From Moniliophthora roreri (Eukaryota; Basidiomycota; Agaricomycetes; Agaricales; Marasmiaceae), in contig LATX02000001.1 in the NCBI GenBank assembly GCA_001466705.2, forward strand, positions 1 to 64,000: a stretch of 64,000 bases of DNA, read 5' to 3'. This document shows, one piece after another, positions 46,001 to 58,310 of this stretch; within the stretch, counting starts at the first letter, position 1, and each line of letters begins with the position of its first letter. The notes under the pieces were generated by a model, which did not search any database, had not been told where the DNA came from, and was given only the letters and a program-made list of their open reading frames with translations. A program made the position numbers and the translations under genes.

Positions 46001-46290
46001 GGGCAATCTGAATAGACTTCTTGTAGCTCTGTGACCATTTGAAGTTTTTCAAACAAGAACAAACCTGTAACCTATGACTATTCAATTAATTAAAATATAT
46101 TAGTAGCATTGTGTTTAAAGAAGATTATGTCTAAAAGCCTGAACTCTAGTAAAACTAGAGTATTGGAAGCTTGCCAAATATCCAAATGCTATAAGGCCAA
46201 CTAACTTCTAGCATATATTCTGAACTTGAAAGCTATTTAAGTAAGCAATTAGTTTAACTTTCTAAATAATATTGAAAACTAAAGTATTTA
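43055..46290 (+). pseudogene. Direct repeat unit 2: decayed second copy of the gene 3' part
   Basis: This copies 39769-43053. Where unit 1 has CpG this copy usually has TpG or CpA, for example GCGCC to GTGCC, TCGAGATCGCC to TTGAGATCACC and CACGTAA to CATGTAA. One such change turns the CGA of KGARDRHR into TGA (about 43218), and GYWVPE has become GY*VPE. Conversely it keeps CAG (about 43629) where unit 1 has TAG. It starts right after an N, so it may be the other haplotype or an unmerged contig end rather than a true tandem copy. Confidence 0.8.
45748..45826 (+). repeat. tRNA-like sequence, second copy
   Basis: This is identical to the sequence at 42512-42590 and carries the same Pol III box A and box B. 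It is present because the whole 3.2-kb block is repeated. Confidence 0.55.
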
Positions 46291-46377
46291 CTTGTTAGTA
46301 GTATACTATAGAGCCATTAAAAAACTAACTCTTAATAGCTAAAGTCAGATGTGCTCTACTGGAGACCTATCTACACT

Positions 46378-46570
46378 TGGCTGAAATTAGACCTACTCTT
46401 CAACTAGAGAACTGTCCCTCCAGCAGCTCAGGGCAGGCCCACTCAACTGAGAGACCTTCCCTCCAACAGCTTAGAGCAGGCCTGCTCAACTGAGGGACCT
46501 TCTCTCCAGCAGCTCAGGGCAGGCCTGCTCAACTGGAGGACCTTCTCTTTAGCAGCTTAGGTCACACCTA
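46378..46570. repeat. 43-bp minisatellite
   Basis: Three complete 43-bp units (46421-46463, 46464-46506, 46507-46549) are flanked by partial units. The unit contains CAGCAGCTCAGGGCAGGCC and CTCAACTGAGGGACC. Units differ by a few substitutions. Confidence 0.8.
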
Positions 46571-46642
46571 CTCTAGTGGAAATATATTACTTTATAAGGT
46601 TATGTCACTACACTAGGCAATATACTCTTATTGTCTTTGTTG

Positions 46643-47285
46643 AATAGTTATATATTATATATAGAAAGTACAAAAACATATCACAAGTTGCTTGTTCTTG
46701 TATACTTAGTTATTTCAAATTTTTAGTTATGCCTTAAGCCAGTAAAGAACAGTCTATACAATATTAAATGTTGGAAAATGCTTCTCATAAGCAGCAAGAT
46801 ATAATATTATAAAGACTCAAATAGATATTTATAGATAATTACTATATTTTAGACTATTTGCACTGCAGATGTTGTAAGAGCTGAAATGCTCAAATAAGCT
46901 GTTTTTAGAGCTTAAAGTAGCCTATTTTTCTCTGGCTATTATAGAATATAGAACTAGATTAACTGTTGCAAAAAATATACTAAAATATGCTATTTCTAAA
47001 GGTCTGGAGAGGTATTTTTTTCTCTAGTCAGTACAGAGGGCAAGACCTTTAAAAAAAAAAGGACTCCTGACACCCCTGTCACATTACATCTATAGAACCT
47101 GACCTCTGCTATAGAGGGTTGACCCACTATACAAATGACAGACCAAGCCATAGTCAGGATCTGAAGAGAGGACTGGACCTAAAGTGAGGACACTTACCAC
47201 CCTAATAGATCTAGTTAGGTTATTTATTCACACTAAGAGGTTGTGTCTAAGTGGTACCTCAAAAGGGTTGCCTGAAGTGCTGAGG
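46643..47285 (-). repeat. Repeat C copy 2 (inverted)
   Basis: This is the reverse complement of 30028-30609, from the AT-rich TATATTATATATAG end to GGTTGCCTGAAGTG. It is followed immediately by an inverted D fragment. Confidence 0.75.
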
Positions 47286-47324
47286 TTGCATTGCCCCTTG
47301 TTAAGTAATTTCATCTATTTGCAC

Positions 47325-47855
47325 CACATTAGAACTCTTTATTAAGAGATAATCTGCTTTGATTCTGATCTGCATATTCCAATGTCTGATCATTCTCTGA
47401 TTGTTTCTTTCCAAGTCATCTCTCTGTTCTGATGTCTTCTTTAAGTACCTCTGTACTGTATGACTGCACTTTTTGCTTTGCAGATGTCATAGAAAAGTGA
47501 ATAAATTGAAAATTCCCATTGATAGCACTTTGAGAGAGCTCAGTTAACTAGCCAACATATTCATATGGTCATAGTTAGGTTCTCTACAGGTTTCAGGAGT
47601 GATCTGCTTCAGATCTGATATATAGATAAGTCAGAATATACAGCTTAGACACCTCTGTATAGCATATCATATAGCTTTTTGTACTTTCCAACACACTGTA
47701 GCTTCTCTAAGACAATGACTAGCAGACTGGGCTCACTCTAGTCCTTATTACCCATTATCTGATGTCATATCAAAGTATTCTGATTCAAAAGTAATGTAAA
47801 TCAAATAAAATTGGGTCTTTTCTAGGTTTGCCATATTACCAGGTTGAGCTGTTTG
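47325..47855 (-). repeat. Repeat D copy 6 (inverted 5' part)
   Basis: This is the reverse complement of the first about 530 bp of D, ending at GGTTTGCCATATTA. It carries a few substitutions compared with the plus-strand copies. Confidence 0.75.
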
Positions 47856-47976
47856 ACAAATTGTCAGGTGTCTGTGTCTCTTCTGAGGTTGTTGACAATG
47901 TGCCAAGTGAGGTTGTTTGCTCCAGGAGCCTCCTCCTCTGGTGGCAGATTAAAGTTGTAGTCTGTGTGGATTGGAN

Positions 47977-49190
47977 GAAAATGCTTCTCATAAGCAGCAA
48001 GATATAATATTATAAAGACTCAAATAGATATTTATAGATAATAAAATACTATATTTTAGACTATTTGCACTGCAGATGTTGTAAGAGCTGAAATGCTCAA
48101 ATAAGCTGTTTTTAGAGCTTAAAGTAGCCTATTTTTCTCTGGCTATTATAGAATATAGAACTAGATTAACTGTTGCAAAAAATATACTAAAATATGCTAT
48201 TTCTAAAGGTCTGGAGAGGTATTTTTTTCTCTAGTCAGTACAGAGGGCAAGACCTTTAAAAAAAAAAGGACTCCTGACACCCCTGTCACATTACATCTAT
48301 AGAACCTGACCTCTGCTATAGAGGGTTGACCCACTATACAAATGACAGACCAAGCCATAGTCAGGATCTGAAGAGAGGACTGGACCTAAAGTGAGGACAC
48401 TTACCACCCTAATAGATCTAGTTAGGTTATTTATTCACACTAAGAGGTTGTGTCTAAGTGGTACCTCAAAAGGGTTGCCTGAAGTGCTGAGGTTGCATTG
48501 CCCCTTGTTAAGTAATTTCATCTATTTGCACCACATTAGAACTCTTTATTAAGAGATAATCTGCTTTGATTCTGATCTGCATATTCCAATGTCTGATCAT
48601 TCTCTGATTGTTTCTTTCCAAGTCATCTCTCTGTTCTGATGTCTTCTTTAAGTACCTCTGTACTGTATGACTGCACTTTTTGCTTTGCAGATGTCATAGA
48701 AAAGTGAATAAATTGAAAATTCCCATTGATAGCACTTTGAGAGAGCTCAGTTAACTAGCCAACATATTCATATGGTCATAGTTAGGTTCTCTACAGGTTT
48801 CAGGAGTGATCTGCTTCAGATCTGATATATAGATAAGTCAGAATATACAGCTTAGACACCTCTGTATAGCATATCATATAGCTTTTTGTACTTTCCAACA
48901 CACTGTAGCTTCTCTAAGACAATGACTAGCAGACTGGGCTCACTCTAGTCCTTATTACCCATTATCTGATGTCATATCCAAGTATTCTGATTCAAAAGTA
49001 ATGTAAATCAAATAAAATTGGGTCTTTTCTAGGTTTGCCATATTACCAGGTTGAGCTGTTTGACAAATTGTCAGGTGTCTGTGTCTCTTCTGAGGTTGTT
49101 GACAATGTGCCAAGTGAGGTTGTTTGCTCCAGGAGCCTCCTCCTCTGGTGGCAGATTAAAGTTGTAGTCTGTGTGGATTGGAGTGGTTCC
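47977..49190 (-). repeat. Second copy of the C plus D block after a gap
   Basis: Bases 47977-49190 repeat 46767-47975 almost perfectly (single-base differences and one small indel), starting right after the N at 47976. This is most simply an unmerged contig overlap. It contains the C fragment to about 48490 and the inverted D fragment to about 49055. Confidence 0.85.
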
Positions 49191-49590
49191 AAAAGTTCTC
49201 TGAGCCATTGTGCCCTTTCAATGACCTGGTCTAAGGCCATCAGTATTTTTACAAAAACTTTTTTGGCACTTTTTTCCGGCTTTTTTTCACCTGTTTACCC
49301 TCCAAAAAAAGTAAAAAGCCACAGGTAAAAAGCCATGTCCTTTGGGGCCAAAGTCCGACTTTGATGTGATCTGGTCCAGCTCCAGTTGGTGCCAGGAAAT
49401 GCCGAAAAAGGCAAGAAAAGCTGAAAGCTTGCAAGTTGGTTTCGGTGAGGTATACAATCAATTCCACATAATGTAAGATAGGTTATGTATAGTAATGCAG
49501 CATGAATAAGTAGAACGGTGAGGAATAGAAAATGTGAAGGCTACGAAGTCCAAGAAAACCAAGAAATTGGCACCTAACCTTGCCACAGCA
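49191..49590. other. Flank of the DUF6532-type gene
   Basis: There is no gene. A partial inverted repeat links CAGGTAAAAAGCC near 49322 with GGCTTTTTTTCACCTG near 49279. Confidence 0.4.
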
Positions 49591-49594
49591 GCAA

Positions 49595-51898
49595 TCAATC
49601 CTTCTTCGGGCTAGAGGGAATGAAGAGATTGTCGCGACCGTCATCTTCGAGCTCAAAGGTCTCTGGAACAGCTTTGTCAATGTTTTGCCCATACATTTCC
49701 AGAAGATGATTCCAATACCACGTGGAGAGGTGCTCGATACTCTTCATGTACTGGCTGACGTGTTTGCCATACTTGGCATCACTGAACTGATCGTTGGGCT
49801 TCTCAGGCATGATGCCATTGTTATGCTGGCATATCAAGAAGGAATATGTGAGCTTTCAATAGCTTGCTAAACTACACTGGATACTTACTGCAGAAATCAC
49901 TATAGCAAGTGCCCCTTTGGGCTCGCCGGTCTCGATGGAGCATTTGTAGACTGGGATAATGTGCTTCTGCATCATCTCAATGATCAAATCAGACTCAAAG
50001 ATTCCCTCAGGTGGCTATAAGAATAGGCAGTCAGTCATTTGATAAGAAACAACAGAATAAAAATACCTTGTAACCTGCTTTTCCTTTCTCCAACTACAGG
50101 GTAGCTGTCAGTACTCTGTATAACAAGGGGCCATCTTTCCGCAGCACAAATGTAGCATAGGCAAAAGCGACACGATGATCCTCAGCATAATCTGGCTGCT
50201 GGAAGAAGTTAGAAACCAGTTTGAATGCTTCTGTGCCGATGTTATTTTGAGTGTCCTTGATATGGTCATATGACTAAATTAAGAGGTGAGTATGGAACTG
50301 TTGAGATGCACACCAAATGCTGGACGCACCACTTGTAAAACTGCATCCTCATCCAGTCAAACAGGCCATGGGTCATTTGGGAAGACCTTGTTCATGACAC
50401 TCTGGACCATGTTCACAAGATCTCGGTCCTTCTTGACTGCCATTGGGTTAGGCTGAGTGAATGCGAGGTGGCAAATAGTTGCAATGAAAACAGTTTTCCA
50501 AACGGTCCCATGAGCAAACATAGGGAGCTGCTTCTCCGTAGGCTTACCCCGGGGTTTAGTTTTCTTGGCCTCATCATCTGTATTATCCTGGGAGGGGGGA
50601 GCGGAAGGAATAGAAGGAAGTGAGGGGAGTGAATCCGTGGAGCCAGTCCAAGAGGGAGCAGGACTAGCATTCTTGGCTTTCGTTGGTCGTGCTGTAGAAG
50701 GTCGCTTGAGAGGTTTCTGACCAGTGTCTTCAGGTTCACTATTCAAGAAGATAAACTGAAATAAACCAGGGTGACAGGTGAGATGTACAAATGATGGAAC
50801 CACAGGATAACACACCTGATTTACTTTGACTGCCTTCTTTTTTTTGCTCTCCTTCGGCATAACATCCATAGTGTCACTGTCCTGGAAGCCACCAGTCTCT
50901 GAGCTTGGCATCAAGCCCCTAGTAGCATTATCCTCATTCGCATCTGGATCCAAGTTGTCATTTGCTGCAGCTTTCCTATCGAAGAAACGTGTCAGAACTC
51001 AAGATACAGAGTGAGGGGACCAGCAATTCAAGACGTACTTTGTTCTTTTTTTCTGTAATGTATGAGCTGGCTTTTGCTGATTGGCTGGAGTGGGCTGATA
51101 GGGGATAAAAGTAAGTCATCAATAGCATATGGGAAAAGAATGAAATTGACACATTACTGCATGTTTGTCATCTGCTTCATCTGATTCTTCTGGCCCCTCA
51201 TCCACCTCCTTTGTATCTATATATTCCGCATCTTTTTCTTCTTTCCTCAAAACATGCAGCTTGGGCCTATTCGTTGACGGAGCAATTCCAAGTGCCATCT
51301 GTCTCTGTGCCTCGGAATTCTTCTGCATCTTCTCCTCTATTTCCTGTATTTCCAGTAACTTCTTCTGATACTCCTGCTCCTGTTCTTCAATCATGGCTTT
51401 CTGTGCCACCTGGTCAGCTTTTACTTGAGCCAATGTACGCTTCTGAGCTGGGAGGTCTGGAAGAGCTGGGTTTGTGTTTCAGCGAGATCAATGTTGCTGA
51501 GATCGAGAATTTAAAGGAGCCCAAGGTTCAATCTGCCCTGTAGACTGCAGGGGGAGTGGCAAAGGCTGCTAAGCTGTATTGTCATTGGTAGCAGCAATAA
51601 CTTTGAGTGATTTTATATTGTGACCATGGGTCTTTGGCTTTGGCAGTTCTGTACCTCCACCAATCTCCTGGCCATTTGACTCGACAACAGCTTCAAGAAT
51701 ATCCTTCTTCCTGCCTTTATCCTTCTTGCCATTCAACTTGGCAGTATTGGAAGCCAGCGTTTCGACAGGTGGCACCAATGGGACTTCATTCGTGCTATTT
51801 TCAGCAGAGTTCGATGAGGGAGACGAATTATTTTGAGCTTGGCGACATGTTGGCATTCGGATTTGTGGAGTTTTGAGATTTGGAGTGCTTGCTGGCAA
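49595..51898 (-). pseudogene. DUF6532-type protein, multi-exon, two premature stops
   Basis: On the minus strand a low-complexity N-terminus (MPASTPNLKTPQ, 51898-51569) is followed by a glutamate/glutamine-rich coiled-coil-like exon (51433-51119), a lysine- and proline-rich linker (50953-50500) and the conserved core TVWKTVFIATICHLAFTQPNP (near 50490), SYDHIKDTQNNIG (near 50260), FFQQPDYAEDHRVAFAYATFVLRKDGPL (near 50170) and IVISA...MPEKPNDQFSDAKYGKHV (49900-49760). This order matches the DUF6532 family, expanded in Agaricomycetes and without known function. Introns are short with GTAAGT/GTATTT donors. TGA at 50357-50359 and TAG at 50094-50096 lie in the conserved core, so the copy is broken. 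It is head-to-head with the Plavaka gene, 131 bp apart. Confidence 0.65.
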
Positions 51899-52029
51899 GT
51901 GGATGTTGCAGACAATGTTCTGTATGTATTTGATGGCTCACTTTTTGAAAACAGAAATCGTTCTCACAGTATTGCTACTTATGCAGCTTCTACAAGCAGC
52001 AAATAGCCAGAACCATTTCCCCATTACCT

Positions 52030-55000
52030 ATGGCTTCTAGCAGTGATTCTAGCTCACCGTTCTGGTGCAAACCCTGCAAGAGAGACTTCAAAAGCTCCAG
52101 TGGTTTAATGCATCACAACAACACAGTCCATCGTGAAATAATTCCCCCAATTGACGACAACGACAACGATGCAGCTGCAAGGAGGTACACATACATACGC
52201 CACACTCATCTCACAGGTTTTCTTCTTATTTTTGCTATCTAATATACTCTACTTACTTTACACATAGCTGATCCTTGCGACATCCAAGGAACAACTTTAC
52301 CACCAAAATCACCACCACCAAAGGAATGTGAACAGCCCCATATTGACACACCTGAGGCATGGGCCCCTTTTGCATCTCGCACCAAATTTGACTTTGCACA
52401 TTTTCACTTCACGGAGCTCCAGGCTTCAGAAGGCAAAATTGACAAATCACTAGATATTCTACATGCTTTTCTACTCGAACATGAGGATGATGCTCCCTTC
52501 ACGAATTGCAAAGACCTTTACACCACCATCGACTCAATTCAGAAAGAAAACACCCCCTGGAAATCCTATCAGTTATCCTATAGCGGTGAAGAACCCGAGA
52601 ACGCACCAAACTGGATGACAGAAACCTATACCCTCTGCATGCAAGATGTACAAGATGTCATCACAGCTCAGTTATGAACCAAGGCTTTCTCAGAAACATT
52701 CAATTACATGCCATATCAGCAGCTCAATCCTTGTGGTGAACGTATTTATTTAAATCTCATGTCGGGAATGTGGGCTTGGGAAATGGTGGTAAGTTTATCG
52801 CAATTTCGCTTATATACCATAGCTGAAAACTCTGTTAGGATAAACTAATGCAAGACCCTGCTACCCATGATGCAACAAAGGGTGCGATGCTGGTCCCCAT
52901 CATTCTTAGGAGTGATAAGACAACCGTATCTATCACCACTGGCCATCAGGAATATCACCCCTGCTACATTTCTATTGGCAACCTAACCAACATTGCTTGC
53001 CATGCCCACAGTAATAGTGTCCTCCCTCTTATGTTCTTTCCTATTCTGAAAAGTATGTTGATTGCAATAATTCGGCGCCACTTACCTACTCACTCACATA
53101 CATTATAGCCAATGCTCAGGAACACGAGAAACCTATCTTTCAGCAGTTTACCCGACAGCTGTTTCATGTCTGTCTGGTGAATGTACTTGCACCGCTACAG
53201 GCAGGCATGACTCAGCCCGTTGTTGCAAAGTGTCCTAATGGACATTACTGAAGAGTTATTTACAAGCTGGGGCCCTATATAGCCGATTACCCTGAGCAGG
53301 TAATCCTCGCTGCTGGTGTCTATGGCTAGTGCACAAGGTCCATTCAAGTCTGTGAATCATTCATTGTCTCTTACCGCACTTGTAGTAATGCGGGTGACGC
53401 TGAAAGTGAAAGCAGGGTGTGGGATGACCATTTTGATTGTTTTGATGACAATCATATGAGTGACAATCCTGGTGCACCTAGCATTCTCAACACCACCATA
53501 TTCTCAGCTATGAACATTGATACTGATAAATTGTGCCTCAACAGATGCACCACAAGGCCCGAGAATCTTGACAGTGATCCAGATGCAATACTTCGCTCAC
53601 AAGAGCTCCGAGAACACTATCTTGAGGTTTTCGATGCTGAAACACTGTGGAAATGATTTTGAATCTGGGGAGACGTTGTGGTAAGTAACTGAGCGCTATC
53701 TGATACATATCAGCTGACTGCAAAACAGCCTTTCACTCCTTCTTTTCCTCAAGGCGATATCAATGATCTTATTACTCCAGACATCCTCCACCAGTTGATC
53801 AAAGGCATCTTCAAAGACCATTTGGTCACCTTTATTGGTAAACTGGTTATCAAGATCCACGGGAAGGGTCCAGGAAGGAAAATTATCAAGAACATTGACA
53901 AAAGGTTCACCTTCCATGCTTTCGAACCAGCATAATTCTCTGTTTCTGACACTGTAACAGAATATCTGCAGTACCAGAGTTTCCAGGTCTCCGAAGATTC
54001 TACGAAGGTCGTGATTTCTCCCAATGGACTGGGGACGATAGTAAGGCCCTGATGAAAGTAAGTTTTCCTTGTTTTGTCTTAGATTGGTAATTGATTTTGT
54101 CAGGTCTATCTTGCAGCAATAGTTGGACACCTTGACCCCCAAGTCGTGCATTGCTTGGCATCATTTTTGGAGATGTGTTATATTTCCAGAAAGAATGCTA
54201 TCCAACAATCAGATCTCGTGCGATTCCAGGAGCATCTCAAAACATTTCACGATAATTGCAAAGTCTTTCTGGTCTTTGGAGTGTGAGATGATTTCAATCT
54301 TCCCTGTCAGCATGCACTTGAACACTTCATAGTTGCCATAGCCCGTTTTGGGGCACCAAACGGACTCTGCTCCTCTATCACTGAGTCAAAACATATCAAG
54401 GCAGTCAAGCAGCCCTGGCGCTGTTCTAGTCGCAATAATGCATTACCGCAAATGCTCCACGCTATCCATAGATTGGATGAACTGGATGCATTGCATCGCA
54501 AATTCATTTCATGGGGAATGTTGTGAGGAACGACGTCTGCATTCACAGAGGCTTTATTGCTGAGGACTCTCAAGGTACAGGAGGAAGATGATACTGAAGC
54601 TAGGGAGCTTGAGTTTGATGATCTCAGTCCGTCACATGCACCAAAAAGTCATGTTTCTGTTTGGCTGGCCGCCCAAGGTGAGTTGATAAATAGTCTATCT
54701 ATATATTTATCCTAAACATATTTAATGCAGCTCGAGGCTACTCCAGTTGGGATCTGCAAGCTCTCACAGTGCAGATTAACCAGCAAACCTTTCCACGGCT
54801 CCTGCATGAATATTTATATGAACAACGATATCTGGACAAGGCAGATCAAGTCTCAGAGATCCCTCTCAACCGCCTTCCAGAGCCAGACGGCCAAGTCACA
54901 ATCTACCATTCCGCCATCGTCAGCTGCTATGTGCCAAGTGATGATTGTGGCCGAGAAGGCATGTACTCTGAGATATTTCGGTCGAACCCCCACTGGATGA

Positions 55001-55401
55001 AGAGTACACCCCACTATGATACTGTCTTGGTTGCTATGGATGAAGGTGAGGGCTCTGCTATGAATGGGATGGCAGTTGCTCAAGTCTTTTGCCTATTCTT
55101 GTGTGAGTACCGGGGACAGAAGAATCAAGCAGCACTTGTCCAGTGGTTTATGCCAAGGCCAGAACCTGATCCTGACACAGGACTATGGGTGGTAGAGCTG
55201 GAGTATGAAGGGTCTCAGAGCCAGAAACGTCCACTCCAAATAATTCCCTTGGATGCTATCATCCGTCCTGTTCACCTACTTCCCGTGTATGGGAAAGAGA
55301 TGCTTGATGAGGACTTCCATTATTCTTGGGCTCTCGATAGTTTCAATGCTTACGTTGTAAATAAATATGCCAGTCACTATCTGTACGATTTCCTCTCATA
55401 G
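52030..55401 (+). pseudogene. Plavaka-type (KDZ superfamily) transposase, inactivated
   Basis: The protein opens with a C2H2 zinc finger (FWCKPCKRDFKSSSGLMHHNNTVH, residues about 11-34). Then follow family landmarks in order: TPEAWAPFASRTKFDFAHF (near 52350), DLYTTIDSIQKENTPWKSY, DPATHDATKGAMLVPIILR and SDKTTVSITTGHQEYHPCY (52850-52970), GPYIADYPEQ (53270), [15 protein letters not shown] (53790), QWTGDDSKALMK (54020), APNGLCSSITESKHIKA (54350-54400) and a long C-terminal frame (54769-55401). Family members are cut-and-paste DNA transposases of basidiomycetes. Introns such as 52791-52840 and one near 53055-53109 are spliced GT-AG. In-frame stops: TGA 52675 and 53249 (GHY*RVIY, arginine in relatives), TAG near 53326 (G*C, tryptophan in relatives), and TGA near 54283. 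Terminal inverted repeats were not identified. Confidence 0.8.
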
Positions 55402-56857
55402 CACTGTATGTACTATGTACTGTAAAAGTATGATTCATGATTGTTGACTCAGTGTCAGTTGATCTGACATGTGTTCCTTGACTCTTACTACTGTCTTCAT
55501 GGTTCAATGAGCACAAAGTCTTCACATGGGGCGGCGTTATAAATGTGAGTGCCCATTCATTTTTCTTTTTATGCTCTACTTATTATGGTTTACCATCTTC
55601 CAGCCTTTAGGATTCCAGTAAACTGCAGTATCGTCAAATACTCAGAACGACAACCCCATCCACATTGCTCCCTGTTCACGCAATCTATCCAGCCCAAAAT
55701 TCCTCACCAAACTCCCTGAATACCCTCATGCACAATGTACCAAGACCATCTTCATACCAACCTCCAGGACAGCCTCTTCCACCAATTCCCTGTCCAGCGC
55801 ACTCCACATCCACAACAATACTCAGCACTCACAGCACTACCGCTCACCCACCAAAGAGAGCTGCAAGTTCTGCCAAAAAACACTAGTGCTTTCTTCTCCA
55901 GTGCTTCCTTAATTCAACATGCGATGGCTGCTAGTGCCGATGCTAAAGTGGTGACTGATCAGGAGCCTAGACATGCCAGTGAGCATATTCTCTTCCTTTT
56001 GCTTATGTTTTTCTGATATTTTTCTTTGCTTTCAAGCTTGTTACTATGCCAATGAGTCTAAAGCAACCATCAGAATGGTGGATATTGTCATTGATGCCGT
56101 CGCAGATGTTTGTACCATTTCATACCTCGCCACAGGTACGTCCATTCTCATTCATGTTGCTTCTGCCACCCTCAGACAGATTGACAGGTGATGTGAAGAA
56201 GAAATTTACTTTCAGATCACAATACATTATTCTGTTCCAGTGTTCGTCTTGTTCTCGACTCTCAAGGTTGCTTCTCACCTTGATGAGAACTTGTTTCATG
56301 CCTCATCCATAGTCTGCTGACATAGGTATGCTCATTCTCATTCATGTTTCTTCAGCCACCCTCAAACAGATTGACAAGAAAGATTTACTTTTGGATCACA
56401 ATACATTATTTCTCTGACGGTCTATGATCGATGCTATGGGTGAAGTGCTGGATGGGCAGATGAATTTAATGCATCTAGTGCCTCCTATTTTTGATTTATA
56501 AACCTTTTCTGGACTCTCTATTCTATGTACAGTGCATTAGTACCGGTCATTGGTGAGGTGTACTGATGTCGTGGCTTAGAAAAGCTGGAAAAGTGGCTTT
56601 TTTTAGCTTACTAGCATTTTTGACTGGCAGCCTTCCCTTTTGGGACAAAATATACCAGAAATGTCAGAAAAGCGGGAAAAATCAGCAGGTGTGATGTCAT
56701 TTTGCTGATGAACCTAGCCTCTTGTTGCTTGGTTAACCTGGCTCTTGAGTTCTCCTGTTGATAGTCTTTCAGTGTTGGGGTTCTTCAATGTCTCAACATA
56801 ATGTCTCAATATGGTGCCTGAATCTAGTTAGGTCAGCAATAGATCAGCTTGACCTTT
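55402..56857. other. Region after Plavaka with an unassigned coding fragment
   Basis: Frames at 55735-56016 (SLIQHAMAASADAKVVTDQEPRHA) and 56046-56190 (YYANESKATIRMVDIVIDAVADV) are separated by a sequence with GT-AG ends, so a gene remnant on the plus strand is possible. I do not recognise it. The rest, to 56857, is noncoding, and 56800-56857 is the leader of the LTR that follows. Confidence 0.35.
56844..56857 (-). other. Self-primer binding site, family B
   Basis: On the minus strand AAAGGTCAAGCTGA directly follows the LTR end and is complementary to TCAGCTTGACC inside the LTR (complement of 57006-57018). A leader related to those at 4818 and 63916 continues to about 56780. No gag frame survives. 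Confidence 0.6.
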
Positions 56858-57297
56858 TGTTACATTCCTTGCACAGCAACATCAACACTCAACACCACAA
56901 GACTTAGCAATGAAGAGTTCAAGGTTCAAGTTTGAGTTCACTCAGAAAGCTTTCTGAGGTTCAGATGTTAATCAATCACTGCAAGCACAAGGTTGTGGAT
57001 TAACCAGGTCAAGCTGAGAAGCTTAGACCCAGTTCTGTCTGTCTTAAATACATTGCAAGTATCTACTATCTCTATCTAGTAATTTGAAAGAGAATCTGTA
57101 ATGCTACAAAGTGTTCAGGTCTGGAATATGTACAGAGTAAAAGGAAAATTGGATGGAATAGTACAAGCATAGAGAGAGATGAAAAAGAGAGCTGGGAATA
57201 TGTAATAAATCCAATGAAAAGGGAAGCATAGATAATGATACAGAGTAGAAGAGTAAAAGAAAGATAGTATGTCCACAGCAATAAGAGAATTGTAACA
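56858..57297 (-). mobile_element. 5' LTR of family B element, body lost
   Basis: This 440-bp LTR runs from TGTTACATTCCTTGC to ATTGTAACA, with the leader and primer site on its left, so it is a 5' LTR in the minus direction. No coding sequence of the element remains to the left. Confidence 0.8.
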
Positions 57298-57672
57298 CAT
57301 GATGACAACAAAGAAGTCCAAGGGAATGGTGACTGAAGGGACAGAGCATCACATTAAAGCAAGAGCCTGATTGATGCCCAACAGTCACAGCATTGGCTCT
57401 TTCCAACCATCATCTCACAATATCAGTTCCTAGAACTTGAGCAAGTCAGGATACAGTGCAATATTTCCAGCTCATTATACTCAAATAGCCAAAGAAGATT
57501 TTGACATAATTGACTGGCTATGTAGGCTGTGGTAATGTGCATTCCCTTCTAAGGCTTTCAGAATGACATTCTTTTTTGTTCTCCAGATAAATGGGATTCA
57601 TATGGTGTTAGGACTAGGTGTCTGTCCAATCTAGAAGCCTCATGGTCTCATGGAGATCCTCACTATAGGAAC
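57298..57672. other. Noncoding stretch
   Basis: No feature is recognised between the LTR and the MITE. Confidence 0.4.
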
Positions 57673-57674
57673 TA

Positions 57675-57831
57675 CTGGGGTATTTCAATTGATTCAGATT
57701 TCAGCACCTAAAATCACCAAATTTGGAAGTTTTTCTGGTGGTCACAGTCTGTGACCTGTGACCATCTGAAAATATTCAGAAATTTTGGCCCCTGTGATGC
57801 ATGACCATTCAAATCAATTGAAATACCCCAG
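57675..57831. mobile_element. Tc1/mariner-type MITE
   Basis: This 157-bp sequence has perfect 20-bp inverted ends starting CTGGGGTATTTCAATTGATT and is flanked by TA on both sides (57673-57674 and 57832-57833). TA duplication and small size fit a Tc1/mariner-derived MITE. There is no coding capacity. Confidence 0.75.
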
Positions 57832-57833
57832 TA

Positions 57834-58310
57834 TCCTAGAGTGTGTTTTCTTCTTGGTAGCTTATTTTGTCCCTCACATAAAGTATCATCAGTGAACCTG
57901 TCACCACTAGCTCCAACCTGATTTCCCTTATACCTTTTGTGGGTAGACCATGTCAGAGGTCTGTATTCTATGTTTCATTGCACATATGTTATACTTTGTT
58001 TTATCTCACCAAAATCAGTTACCCTCTCTACCATTGACATGCACATATGGACTACACAGTTACTATCAACAGATACATATAAAACACTATACAATACATT
58101 CCCTTTTCTCTCTCTCTTTCTACTTACTTATTATATCTGTTACTTTGTCACCCTCATGTATTTAAGCAGCCAACAGATACTGCAATCTTTAGTTCAGTTC
58201 CAATCTCTTATCACTCTGTGTGATTCCTCTGCTGCCACTGCACTAAAGGCATCTGTTGCCTCTTCACAAGTACCCAATGCTTGTATCACCCAAGGATAAT
58301 TGCTGCTAAT
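57834..58310 (+). mobile_element. Putative 5' LTR region of the copia element
   Basis: This lies upstream of the primer site and gag. It has a TATTTAA box (58159-58165) and a pyrimidine-rich tract (CTTTTCTCTCTCTCTTTCT near 58105). LTR borders cannot be fixed because the 3' LTR is missing from the window. Confidence 0.4.

Noticed and set aside
46421..46549. Possible CRISPR-like array
   Set aside because: The units are contiguous without spacers, in a eukaryotic genome; it is a minisatellite.
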